Below are positions 34,921 through 47,088 of a stretch of DNA of 64,000 bases, piece after piece. This DNA is from Strigamia acuminata (taxonomy: Eukaryota; Arthropoda; Chilopoda; Geophilomorpha; Linotaeniidae). Made by a program: the position numbers and the translations under genes. Under the pieces are notes generated by a model. That model saw nothing but the letters and a program-made list of their open reading frames with translations, was not told where the DNA came from and made no database searches. The number at the start of each line of letters is the position of its first letter. The stretch's first letter is position 1. The stretch covers positions 23,367,060 through 23,431,059 of the forward strand of contig OX442314.1 of assembly GCA_949358305.1 (NCBI GenBank). Direction: 5' to 3'.

Positions 34921-35695
34921 AGCATCCCCGTGAACACCACCTCCTCTCTCGGTGAGGGCGGTGCCTTTTAATATCCTCGCGTCTCTACTGCAAAGTGGGA
35001 ATCTCTCCCTCCTATACCCTCCACCTTCGATAAATCACTCACCCACCCCCGCATCACATGTGCGCATGCCTGATGATTGCCTCTGAACAACCTCGGTCAT
35101 TCGTGCATCGTGGTCATCACCAAAAATTTCCATTTTATTTATTTCTTCTAAACAACACTTGAAATATGCAAATTTTCCACCCCCAAAAAAAAAAATTTTA
35201 AAAAAAATTACAGAAAATGAAGTTTATCTTTATTTCAAAATATTTGTCTGTTTTCGAGTAACCTCACGATCCGTTTGTTAGGGGGGTTTAGCAAACGTCT
35301 GTGGTTCATCGGTTCTAATTCCCTCATGATTTGTCAATGTCACGTTTACAATTCGCCCTTTGCCATCCTCTCACCCTCTTCTAATCACCAAAGAGCATTT
35401 GCCACTCATTCACGCATTCACAATGCTCCTATCACCTGAAAACCTTCCCAACACAACTTTTTTTTCCCCAACACAAACAAAATACCAATTCAACTCCAAC
35501 CCAAACTAATTTATTTTTTTTTAAAAAAAAATCCAAAAAAAAAAAAAAATCCAAATAATCAACACCTGCAAAAAAAAAAAACATTTCCAACTCGAAAAAC
35601 TTTTTAGAGAGACAAATAAATGTGCTCCCCCCATTCCCCATCAGCAAATCAAAGCTTCATTTGACTTGAAATGAAGTGAAAGATTCTCTCGCGTC

Positions 35696-35709
35696 GTAAC
35701 CATAGCAAC
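35696..35709. promoter_or_regulatory. RFX X-box motif
   Basis: GTAACCATAGCAAC, a full match to the RFX two-half-site consensus. Confidence 0.5.
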
Positions 35710-36330
35710 AAAGGGTGGATAATCTCCAATACCCATAGTGGAAATTAGCCCAGCATGTGGTAATGATGCAATTGATTTCTCTCATTGGCAAACGTGACGT
35801 ATTTTGAGGCTGCTCCCAAAAACCACAAACTTAACCACCTACTTATGAAAGGCGTTCAACCATTGGCCGAGAAACGAGACGACGCCATTGGTGTGTCAGG
35901 GTTGCCCGTGTGCGAAACATGGCGAGGGGTAGGGTGGCGTTCATGTCCGCACGTGAGTAGGCGCGCAGCTCATAGTATCGGTGAATCAGTTTACATCATG
36001 ACCACACGATCCCGTAGTCAGGTAAGACGCCTTTCGCTTTATCTCTCTCACACCTGGCCAGCCTGTCAATACCGTAACGCCCACTCACTACACCCTACAC
36101 ACAATTCATTTCCACTAACACCAAATCCAAACAAAATGCATTAAAAACCAAATGGATTCACCTGTTGAATCACCATTCCCTCTTTCCTCGTCTTAAAATG
36201 AATCACCATCGTTTTATTATCAGAAAGCAAAACTTTTACGACAAGTGAAACTCAACACCCGAAAAGGTTAACGTCAACCTTGTTTACATACGCTGAGCTC
36301 ACCCAAGACCAAACCTTAAAGTCCCATCAA

Positions 36331-36357
36331 GAAAAAATAAATAAATAAATAAATAAG
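36331..36357. repeat. (AAAT)n microsatellite
   Basis: AAATAAATAAATAAATAA-type run in intron 1. Confidence 0.85.
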
Positions 36358-39300
36358 AGTGCGGGGAGGGAAGGAAAGGGATGCGCGGATGCAACACTCC
36401 TAATCACAGTCCCCTATCTGACACTCAAGTGAGCAACATCTGTCGACACTGGTTAACTGCCAACGACGTCCTGATTGGGTCTCCCTCCACCCCTCTCTAC
36501 TAACAAACAGAATGACCTCATATACGTGTGTCATCTTATCTCACCACTTGGACAGAAAGGGCGGCGATAAGGGCGAATAAAGGCAATCAAAACAACTAGA
36601 AATTCACCGACTTTACTCGAAATATTCACTAATCACAAATAGGCGTTTAATCCTCCGCAATTGCGAAAGCCCAAATGACTCGTGTGTCCACTGTGGGGAG
36701 GCAGCTTATTGCTTAATTTGCGTCGACTGCCAATTATGTCTAATCTCTTTTATGATCTACGTTTCTCATTAGCCTTAAACTAATTAAAAGCTATATACCA
36801 ATTGAAAAGTTAATTAACGCCTCACTCGGCAGTCTTTCGGGAGGAGAGCGCTCAAAGTGATCCTTTGAAACACTTTAAGAAAGACGTCGCAATTGCTCAT
36901 CGTTTGCGTCAAGAGGTCGCCCTGCCCAATAAAATTGGCCTCGGCAAACAGACAACAGAAACGAGCAAAGAGGAGACCACAAAGGCAGCGGGAGGGTGCG
37001 GGGAGGGGGACGTGTGAGGCCAGTTATGGTGAGGATGCGTTCTACTCAATGGGGTGTCTCATTTATCACGCACGCGCAGAATAGAGCCGCGTGTCCACCA
37101 CCCCCTCTTTCCTCCATATAATATGTCCCCCAAAAGGAGAGCCTGTTCACAGTTGCAACTTAATTATGGATGTGCCAGCAACAGACGGGGCTAAGAATTG
37201 AGGGGAGGATAAAGGGATTCTCCCCTCGTTCTCTCTCTCTCTTAGACTTATTTCCCTCTTGTATTCCCACAGGTTAGGCCTAAAGTGGTATTGTTCAATT
37301 TGGCTCTGCGTTAGGCGAGTTGCAGCTTCGGTTATTCGAGCTAATCAAACAGATTTCCGTGATGTGCATTTTTCATTTCACGGTCAGGAAATCGAGGCAT
37401 TTTAAAACATTATATTGTAACTGATAAGCAATATTGTTTTTTTTTTTAATTTTAAATATTTAAAAATTTAAATTTTTTTAAAGTGTAAAAATTCTTATCA
37501 AATAGAAAGTAGGAAACTTTCAATCTATGGCGAAGCAAAGTCAAACATTGCGAAGCTTTTGATGTGTGATTTCGTCCCTCCCATTCTAATTTCCACAATC
37601 CTTTCGTCGTTCTAAGAGAAACCTGAAATCAATTTTCAATAAATCTCGGTGTGTTCAATTAAGTTGCGACTAATTTCGCCAAAACGTCCAAAGCAGATGC
37701 GTGAATTGTGAATTGCTCAACCCAACAAGGGGAGAAAACATACCATAGAGATTAAAGCCCAAAAGTAAAATATTTACATACTTAAAGTTAAAACAAATCT
37801 CAAAAAAAAAATAAAAAAAAAATATTCTTTCTCCAGTTCTTTGTCCTAAACAATCCAAAGTTCACTGATAATTTTTACATTACTGAAATTCGGTCGATTG
37901 CATGGGGCTACATGAATTGTGGCTCATCATTTGTTTGCAATGTTGGGTATATGTAAATATAATTATAGAATCTCAACTACTAAATATCCTCTTCCCCCTC
38001 AACAAAAATCAAATTAAGTTTGAGGGGGAAGGGGACGAGAAAAAGATCAGCAAAAGCCAGACCGGATTTTAATCATCAACAGCGATGGATTTGAGTCAAT
38101 AGGAGACAACATGAAACGAAAAATCTCTTGGAGATACAAGAATTGTTCAGATTAATTGTACAATGAACTTTACAATTTTTTTCCCGTCTTTTTTATAAAT
38201 AGGACCGAGGATTTGTCTGTTCAAACTCGTCCTCCTATAGAAACACTTTCTTTTATCTAAACTAGTTTCAAGAAATATCTTAAGACAGATCAAAGCTCAT
38301 GTTGTTTTTCCGCATTCTCCCGACCCCCTCCATTTACGGCATTATACAGTTATTATAAAAAAAAAGCATTTAATTTAATTTCTAAATAAAAAAAAAAATA
38401 AATTAAATTAAAAAAAAAAAAAAAAAAATCAAAAATTTTTTTTACACGATTTTTATGCAGAAAAATTTCGCCAGCTGGCACTGATGTGCTAAAGGGGTGG
38501 AAAGGTTGGAGCAAGCACGGCACTTTGAGAGAGTCTTCCAACAAGCTCGCTGTTTCCTAAATCATCCCGACACCCCTCGTTGCTCTCTATAGCGTTCGCT
38601 AAACGCTGGTAGTTCCTCGTGTCATGAATCCGAGCCGCATTTCGGGTTTAAACTCCACCCCTCGCGAACCCGCCTCGTTTCTCATATGAGAATCCTGAGC
38701 AGTCATATTCTCTTTTCCCCAAGATAAATTTCGCTTCATTTCCATAATTCGGCAGTCTCGCCACCACATTGGGTTCGTATCTCTGCCTTAACCCAAAATC
38801 AGACAACTTTCGCTCCAACTTAGCACTACTGCTCCCACAAACTTCTTCCAAAAACACAACCGCAAATAAAACATCCATTTATAGCGCGCGATAACGAATA
38901 AATAAAAAACAAAGTTGAAAAACTAACTTTTTAATCTATGGGTGTCAACCGAATTGTATAATACAAAGTTTACTTTTTTCAAAGCAAAAAGAGAGGAAAA
39001 AATTTCCAGAGCACCTTGCACTTTAGTCACAACAATGTTGATTACTTCCTCTGTCACCGATATAAATAATTGATATAACGGCTTGATCATTATTTGCCGT
39101 TAGAGCAAAAAGATAAGAAGAAAAAGCTCTTAATTGCACCGCACTTATCTGTGTATTCTGAGATGGAGTCCAGTGCCATCTGGTGCCTTTATGGTCACTT
39201 CGTGGGTAGCCTCGTTTTAATTAGGGGTCTCATGTCTACACACAAACTCTCCCCATCCTCTTTCCGTATAACCTTTTACCAACCCTCCCTTGCACAAATC

Positions 39301-39497
39301 TCTCTCTCCCACACACATACAAATCCCTTCCCCTACTTATTGCTCATGTAGTCATGTTGGATTAGAAATCAGTTGACTCAACCCGGTTTGAGGGTCAACC
39401 AACATGGTCACTTGACACTTAAAAATACACTTTACAACTAAAATTAACAATTTTAGCCTCCAAAATGGATTTAATGCAAACTTTAATCAATCCATAT

Positions 39498-39556
39498 GAT
39501 TCAAAAATGTATTTTACAATGTACAACACAATTATGTATATTATTTGTACATTAAA
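39498..39556. repeat. Dispersed repeat family R1, partial copy
   Basis: GATTCAAAAATGTATTTTAC opening as in the other R1 copies, with only about 60 bp retained. It abuts the MITE copy starting at 39564, which suggests nested or adjacent insertion. Confidence 0.5.
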
Positions 39557-39563
39557 TTTAAAT

Positions 39564-39777
39564 AACGTATTTTATTGATTTGTCAACAATTACAATTTCG
39601 GTTTTTCGTTTCTTACATTTGTTTAACGTAACAAACGAAGTCTGAACGTCACGAACGAAGCGTACGTTCATCTTTCGTGAGGTTAAATACGGAAACAATA
39701 CCGTACTTTTGCAAAAATACGGTATCCTTGGTGTCTCAGCCGCGGCTACAATTCGAGGGCGACTCTTAATCGGTAAA
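39564..39777. mobile_element. MITE-like element, second copy (3' terminus lost)
   Basis: Very similar to 29197-29408 through the interior (AATTACAATTTCGGTTTTTC, TTAAATACGGAAACAATACC, GAGGGCGACTCTTAATCGG). It ends at TAATCGGTAAA and lacks the final ATACGGTA. It carries a roughly 20-bp insertion/duplication around AACGAAG relative to the first copy. Confidence 0.7.
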
Positions 39778-40977
39778 TTAATTAATTCGAATCTAAGAAT
39801 AACAAACAAAAGGCATTTCCTCCTCTTCTGCCTGCAATTGCAATCCATGTATCAGTTTGCAACACTTGCAAAAGCCAAGATAAGACTCGTTATTGCTTAT
39901 GTCATTTCCTCTTTTACACGGAAGGTGCCAGATTTGTCATCACGTGAATAGCGAATGTTCTTGTTACACTTTGACTATAAAAAGAAAAAATTCCACCACT
40001 CCCCGCACCTTCTACCTCCCGTGTTGTCACCCTTGATCTGCGAGTTTGCGATCATTGGTCAATTTCCTGCTTTGTTGCCAACTTCCGGTGTGTGTGGGCA
40101 ACAACGATTGTCCCGCATATCCTGAGGTGCATGGCAACAGACAACATTTACCGTGCAAATCTCGTAATTGATTCTCTGCACTCTTCATTTTTGAAAAAAA
40201 AAAAACACAAACAAAGCCAACAATTGCATTCATCACGTTCGTTTGAAACAATGGGGAAAACAACGAAAATAAATCCCTAGAATTTGCACCTGAAAAGCTT
40301 CCTCACTTGTGGAAGAAGGCCTTGACGAAAGGCCCAGGGGCTGCATCCTTTTGCCTTATCACAGGAGGCATTACAACTTGTTTGTGTACGAGGAGTGGAG
40401 GGAAGCGATAGAGGTGCGTTGAGGCTCCTTCCTTCAACACACGTGTCCTGAAAAAAAAGGGACCTGAAATCACTTCAGGATGTTTTCTTAATTAAACACG
40501 GAAACCAAATATTAAAAAAAATAAAAAAAAATAAAAAAAAATATATTTTTATTCTGATAAACACAAAATTCGCAGATTTAAGTGTGAAGGTCAGATGGCG
40601 ATGACAAGTGTGCAGGGGGGAAAAAAGTGTTTACACAAAGTAAAAGTTGTGAAATCACGATTACAAAGTCGGAAAGGAACTTGAAACGATACTCCCAAGA
40701 ATCTCCTCGTGTTCCCACCGTCGGATCGCGCTTGATTTGACCTTTTTTTCCGTCCACCACATCAGATTTCACCTAATTTAGCGCTCGAATCGGTGTTTGT
40801 CGCGTCGAAACGTGGTTTTTCCTTTAATCAATCGCAACTGTTTTTGTTGGAATCGAATGAAGAGTCACGTCTGTCTCTCTCTCCCCTCTCTTTTATGTAA
40901 AACATGAAGCGTCTGGTTACAATACTTCGTGCACCTCACCTTTTACCCTTTTGCTATCTACGAAGCCTTGGAGTCCT

Positions 40978-40987
40978 GCGCATGCGC
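40978..40987. promoter_or_regulatory. NRF1-type palindrome GCGCATGCGC (3 of 4)
   Basis: Exact core within CTGCGCATGCGCACT, about 1.2 kb before exon 2. Confidence 0.45.
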
Positions 40988-42194
40988 ACTTAAATAATAA
41001 ACCCGAAACGCGTCTAGATTTTATGAGATGAAGTCTCAAAGTGCTGTACGCCCATCCCAACCCATGCTCGGGTCACGCTCCTAAACGCCTACGATTTCTT
41101 TCTTATTTTTCCTGCTTCTGGCATATATTTCCATACGGCAAGAAACAATTTTTTTTTAAAAAAAATCTTCTCTGGTTTCAACAAATTCTTCCACTTTCAT
41201 CTTTTATTTTTATATTTGCGGTGCCAGTAGAATCTGTTTGCGGTTAAATTAAATTGAATGTCACCACAAACGCTCACTAAACGTGTGCCTGTGTGTGTAT
41301 GCGGGTGGAAATAGAATGCGATCAATAACCAATCAATAATGACGTCCTTGGCAAGGGCGAACGAAGTTGTTCATTATTTACAGCAACATGCAACACGAAC
41401 GAAAGAAAAAAAGCCACTTTCAGGCTCCAAAGACATGTATAAAGTCAATGGGGAATCCGACCGAGGGACTTCGTGCCACTTTTTCCTCGATATCGATTTT
41501 CGCTTGCCCAAAACGAATTGAAAAATAAATAAATAAATAAATAAAACAGATTGATACGCGCTAAATTAGGCGCCGTATAACTAAACTCTTAATAAAACTT
41601 ACAATTTATCTCCCCAAAAATAAATAATTCGCAAAAAGGCAAAACAAAACAATGGCAAATAAACGGATCAACAAAATTTCTCTTTTGGGTTTTTACCAAA
41701 AGATTTATCAAATTGTAATATATAGAAATAAAGATGATCCACATCAAAACTTATAAGTTAGGTCTAATAAACGTTTAATTTCACCGTTATTATACGACAT
41801 ATGCGACTTTACGTTAGTTAGCGGCGGCATTTGTAAACGATTTTAGTGAATCTAGGTTTCGTTAAATCCCACATAGCTTCTTTTTCCTGTTTATTGTTGC
41901 CGCCTGCCTTTGTAGATCGTCATAAATAGCACACACCTGCCTTTTAAAAAAAAAATTGAAAATGTCCACATTTTCAATAGGCTACTTAATCTTCGAGGAA
42001 CCCGGAGGCCAGATTTGCGAATTATGGGGGAAAAGTATAAAAAAAAATATAATAAATAATAAAATCGAGAAGATTTTTTTCCCATCAAAGAATTATCCTA
42101 TCAACATCTGTTTCCTATACTCTTATTACGTTTTTATTATACCCAAAACGTGAACGTGGCATTCATTGTTCCAATTTTTTGTGCTCATGCTCAG

Positions 42195-42577
42195 ATGACG
42201 AGGAGGAGGTGGGAGACTTGGCCACTACAAGCAGAGAACGCCCCCTCACGGACCCACTGACATCAGAGGGGAGCGAAGGAGACGACGAAGACGAAGGTGA
42301 CGACGAGGACGACAACGACGACATCGGCCTCGGTGGCACGGCTGACGAAAAGCATCGGCCACACATGGACGCTTTAACAGGTGACAAAACTACACCCACT
42401 CACGCCGCCTTGTGCCTCCTCGAGGACAGTGGTCTGCCGGACCAAGTTGAGCTAAAGGAGTCTCAAGTGTACGGGTTGGGAGTGTGGGCTCGCACACGAG
42501 TTATCAGTAACACGCATTTCGGCCCTTTCCTTGGACGCCTGCGTTCCGTGCCTGTTTCCACCGCTTATTCATGGCAG
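42195..42577 (+). CDS. PRDM16: PRDM3/PRDM16-family gene, exon 2 (acidic linker and start of PR domain)
   Basis: Begins with two bases that complete the exon 1 codon (Asn), then 127 codons ending TCA TGG CAG|gtaaga. The first two thirds are a disordered acidic linker with EGDDEDEGDDEDDNDD. The end is the start of the PR (SET-like) domain: LPDQVELKESQVYGLGVWAR, then HFGPFLGRL, aligning with vertebrate PRDM3/16 ELRES...GLGVW...FGPxV. PRDM3/16 proteins are nuclear zinc-finger regulators; histone H3K9 methyltransferase activity has been reported for the PR domain. In flies, hamlet controls neuron fate. The acceptor choice at 42193-42194 is supported by its pyrimidine tract and by phase. Exon 1 is 25.8 kb upstream. 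Confidence 0.88.
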
Positions 42578-43341
42578 GTAAGATTAATTTTCCGTCCATT
42601 TAAAAACAAAAATTCCGTTTTTAATTATAAATTTATAATTTTACACATTTATTACACGTGAGAGAACTTTAACATCTCGTTACGACATTATTGCACTTTT
42701 ATTAAAAGATAAAACGAAATAAAATAAATAAAAATCCAAACCACTAAATCCAGCGCTCGTTTTCCCCTTCTAACCCTATCATCGTGTGTTATTGTACTTC
42801 CGGTACCATTTACGATAAAATGGAACCTCTTGAATAATGCCATTAATGAAATCACCTTTTTTTCCTGTGAAGAATGATCCCATAAAATATAAAAGACTTT
42901 TTCAAATAAAAATCACTGAACTCCCATATCACTTAGCCCTCATATTGGGTTACCCCCTCCCACTCACATACCCGCTATTCATTCAACTCTTCTACAGCCC
43001 CCACTCCCACTTGTGCCCCTTATCTTGCTCCAAACCCCCTTATACGAGTCTTCATAAAAATTCACTCCTCTCATGGGTAATTTTTTTTCGATGGCCCACT
43101 TAAGTTGTCATAAATACTACCCGCCATTTTTCTCTACACCTTTCTAATTAAATGTTAGACATCTTTTATAGACCCCCAACTCCCTTTCCCCCATCTTATT
43201 ACTTCTTTTAACAACTAGTGCCATTGTATCATCCCGCTTTTAATGCCTTCTATATAATCTAATAACTTTGTAACGTAAAATGAAAAAAAATACGCTTACG
43301 GTAAAATGCTCTAATAGACCGCGGGTCGAAATTTACCAAAA

Positions 43342-43558
43342 CGGCTCAATTCAACGTCGAAATTGAACAAAACGACTAAAATAAATGTCTAAATTGAACA
43401 AAACGACTAAAATAAACGTCTAAATTGAACAAAACGACTAAAACAAATGTCTAAATTGAACAAAACGACTAAAATAAATGTCTAAATTGAACAAAACGAC
43501 TAAAATAAATGTCTAAATTGAACAAACCGACTAAAATAAATGTTTAAATTGGACAAGA
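43342..43558. repeat. 31-bp minisatellite, 7 copies
   Basis: Units start at 43342 (diverged), 43373, 43404, 43435, 43466, 43497 and 43528. Each carries TCTAAATTGAACAAAACGAC or a one-to-three-base variant. The spacing is exactly 31 bp with no indels, which points to recent unequal exchange or slippage. It lies 0.8 kb downstream of PRDM exon 2, within intron 2. Confidence 0.95.
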
Positions 43559-46058
43559 ACACTGAGAAAACAACAAGTGTGGCAGTGAAGCCAAGCTCGG
43601 ATTCTTTTTAGCGACATTAATTCGCGTTGTCATCATCTTTAATCAAAATTATATTGCTGAATTAAGTTGTTGATCAAGTGTGGGCCCTAAGGTCAAAATC
43701 TTTAGTGGAACTTGATTGCGCTCTAATGAAGAGATGAGGGGAGAGTGAAAGATGTCGCATCACTCCCTCTGCTTCCATCCCACTAGTAAATTTTCTCTGC
43801 GCATGTGCATGAAAGGGAGTCACAGTAATTAAACAATTAACCCTAATAGACTCTTCATTAAAAATGGCGAGTGCGTCTAGGTATGCACACTGCCAACAAA
43901 GGACTATACTTATTCAGATGTCACGTGGGGGTTATGTAGGAAAGGGGTAAGTGTGTAATGAACGCGAGCGTTCCCCACGCCCCTGGTGTCAGCTTGTCGG
44001 AGCATCAAACGCTGCAGATTTTCCGTTTGTGATTGGATCTCATCCATCACATGATTAGGGCGTTATCATCATCGCTCCCTCTCGTGGCGAGTGACACAGA
44101 TTGAGCTGCATGGACCCCACTTATTTATGACCAGAACATGTGTCCCTAACAGACACAAGGGAAATAGACGGGAGAAAAGTGTCCCGCCTACTCTTTTCAT
44201 TTCATTACGTTCTACGCATTAAATTATAACTGTCCCAATAATTAAAAAAATGGCGTTCACATTTCACCAATTCCTTCCTTTCTTCCTCTCGTTTTCGACC
44301 CAAAAAACATTACAGTCTGTCCACAATCCTTCCAGTAGGTGCAAATTCTGGACAAAGTCATTTTAATGTGTGTATAAACAGTTTAACGGCCTATTTACAC
44401 GCGTAATGTGTATAAATACGCAATTCTAGATTCATAAAGTCATGTGTAACGTGTTTTGTTGTTTAAATGTGGTGCGCATGCCCACTGCGACTAAAAACAA
44501 GACTAATTCGGCCGCCATTTTTCAAGTTAGATCGAGACAATCAGTTTAAACATGTTGTTTAATTGACTCTTTTGAAGCGAGTTTTCTAACAGTGCCATAT
44601 GGACATTAAAAATCCAAACTTGGATATGAAATAAGTTTTCGTCAACATGTGAAACCAGTTTCATCCAATTCTGAAGTTTCAGACATTGCCATTTGTCCTA
44701 ACAAGGGAACTGAAGAGCTCTCCTTAGTCCTTATATACCTCTCAAGCCAATTCCCGCAGGGATATACAAGCAGTTTCTATGGCAACCGTCTCTTTTGTAT
44801 GGGGACCACCGGTCGGTTCTGTATCAGTCAACGCCATCTCTGATTTGGTGGAGGCTGCGTGGGAGGGCTTTGTTCACACACCCCTGTCCCAACTCTCTTT
44901 AGTCATGGATATAAGTTGGTGTGACTTGTCCCTGGCCATTTTCTCATCTGAATGAACATGAGATTAGCTTACAGTACCTTCAGTTGACTTCAGATTGTCT
45001 TTCAAGGAGGGAAAGAGAATTTAATTGAAAATATAACAGAAGCTTGAAGCCAAATAGTCGTCTGAAAAGATCAAAGATAACATTGGAAACGAGTTTCCCC
45101 TTCTCCAAATTAACTTTCAAAGAAATGCGACATTTTTAATCAATTCATAATTATTTGCCACGAAAAAAAATGTGTGTCAACTTAACCACAACAAGCAATT
45201 TATTGTTATTGCAACAAATCAACAATCAAAGGTCAAATACCGAATAGTTAACAATCAAACTTGAAATATTAATAACAGAATCTCCTTAAACCAAAAAAAA
45301 ATTTCAATAAATCAAAAATTCAAAATTCTAATTTTCACAATTGTAGTTGCCGTTAAAACAATCATTAATAGTATAAAAAGAGTTTGCTAGTCACACTTTA
45401 TAAAAATAAATTTGATTAGATCTTAATTACAAAAAATCAGAAATAAAATGAGTGAATCTACGTCCATCATATTTTTAGATTTGAAATAGAGACAGTTTTC
45501 TGGCTTGCATGTCTCGCCATAACGTCCTCGAACGTTCGTAGGGAAAAACAAAGATTATGGACACACCGCAAATGACAGGGAAAAAAGAAGCCAGATTTGG
45601 TAAAATATACATATTACGATGAATATTCAGAGCGAATGTGGAGTACACACGAGGAGGCTGCTGGGAAAACTATGGCCCAAAGGTTGAAGATGAAACGCCG
45701 ACTTCCCCTTTATCGTTGACTATAAAAATTTCATGCAATCTACTGTGTATGCAAAGATATCGATTCAAAACGGTAGCATAGGAAAATTAAAGCACTCCGT
45801 CAAAACTCAAACAAGGGACGTCAAAAAAGCGACTCGTTTTTGAAAAATCCCTCAAAAACGTGGAAGATGAGCCACTTATTAAATCAATTCTTATTTTTAT
45901 ACTTTTTTGATTTATTTCATTCACAAACAGCTGTGGGTAGGATAAGGGAGTGCTAGGGGTGGGTCCGTTAATTAATCGAGAGGCACGCTCACTTGGGCCC
46001 TGGTGGGAATTGCAAGAATTAAACTTTAATAGAACCTATATACGCGACGCGACGCGTT

Positions 46059-46093
46059 TTCTCGCTCTCTCTCTCTCTCTCGCTCTTTCTTTC
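46059..46093. repeat. (CT)n microsatellite
   Basis: CTCTCTCT-rich pyrimidine run, reading as GA on the other strand. Confidence 0.85.
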
Positions 46094-47074
46094 TCTTCTG
46101 GTTCGTTATTATGCTTGTGCGCGTGCGCTCTTGAGCGATGGCCGACTGACTCGAATGGTCTAATGAAGGAACGCCGTAAATTTCCCGCCGAAAAAGTTTG
46201 AACGCGATGCGGACACATTAAAAATTCCTGTCTCTCTTTCAATCTCCCCAAATTGAAATTGAAAAGTCATTTTTATGATCGCCCACGCAAAAGTCATTAA
46301 AGGAGAGTCAAGTGAAAAAATGGGAACGGATAAAAGAAAAAATATGGGGAAATCGACAACTTCCGGCTACAGCTTGGACGTGCGCATCGAATCGATGAAT
46401 TAAAGCGTGTTTGCTGTAAACGCAGTTAAAATTAACACCAAAACACACAAAAAAAATCAATAAATCCCAATTTTTCATTTCATTTCATTTCTGTCGATTT
46501 GATTTGATCGATCACGCAAAAAAATCCAAAAACATCAACCTTTCCATATTCTTATTGCCAATTTTCACCAATCCTCCATTTTATTCAGCAATTCCTTTCG
46601 AATCAAAGCCCCATCAGAAAAATAAAAATGAAAATTAAACTTTGATCTTTCACTGACCAAGGGTTAGTGGTCTGAGAGAGCCAACAGCTGTGACATGATT
46701 TCTGCGTTAAGATGCTTTCACGAGACGTGAAAAGACGAGTTTCAAAAAAGAAGAAAAAAAAAAAGAAAAAAAAAAAGCCCAATGCGCGTGCGCAGCAGTA
46801 GTGAGTGTGCGTGCGTGGGTGCCCATTTTTCACGCGGATCGCAATTACCTGACTTCATGGCTCGAGTCCCCCCGAGCAATTCGCCCTTTCGCTCTCTCAG
46901 GGCGATCTTGTCTGGTGACCCCTGGTTGGCGGACCCTTCCTTGCCTTTCCTTTCCTTTCTCCCCTCCCTCCTCCCTGTCACAGTCGATTGCCGGCCATCT
47001 GCGACACCTAACCCGCGTTCATCCCCGAGAAAACTTTATAAGGCGCTCATGAATCAAACTTGGAAGGGAGGATG

Positions 47075-47088
47075 GTTGTCATGGCAAC
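47075..47088. promoter_or_regulatory. RFX X-box-like motif
   Basis: GTTGTCATGGCAAC: one mismatch to GTTGCCATGGCAAC in the left half-site, right half exact. Confidence 0.4.

Larger units (their letters stand above)
16414..42194 (+). other. PRDM intron 1 (25.8 kb)
   Basis: Donor A|gtaaga at 16414; acceptor with a T/C-rich tract ending in CTCAG at 42194. The interior has no ORF I would call coding; the longest frames are low-complexity or GC-island shadows. It contains dispersed repeats, microsatellites, GC-rich islands near 21.4 and 34.7 kb, and scattered exact NRF1, RFX and CTCF-like words, all listed separately. Stretches not listed show only AT-rich unique-looking sequence. Confidence 0.8.

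Noticed and set aside
42163-42399. Minus-strand Ser-rich frame opposite PRDM exon 2
   Set aside because: Simple antisense of the acidic GA-rich coding tract.
43342-43558. CRISPR-like array (31-bp periodicity)
   Set aside because: Head-to-tail units without spacers in a eukaryotic intron; a minisatellite.
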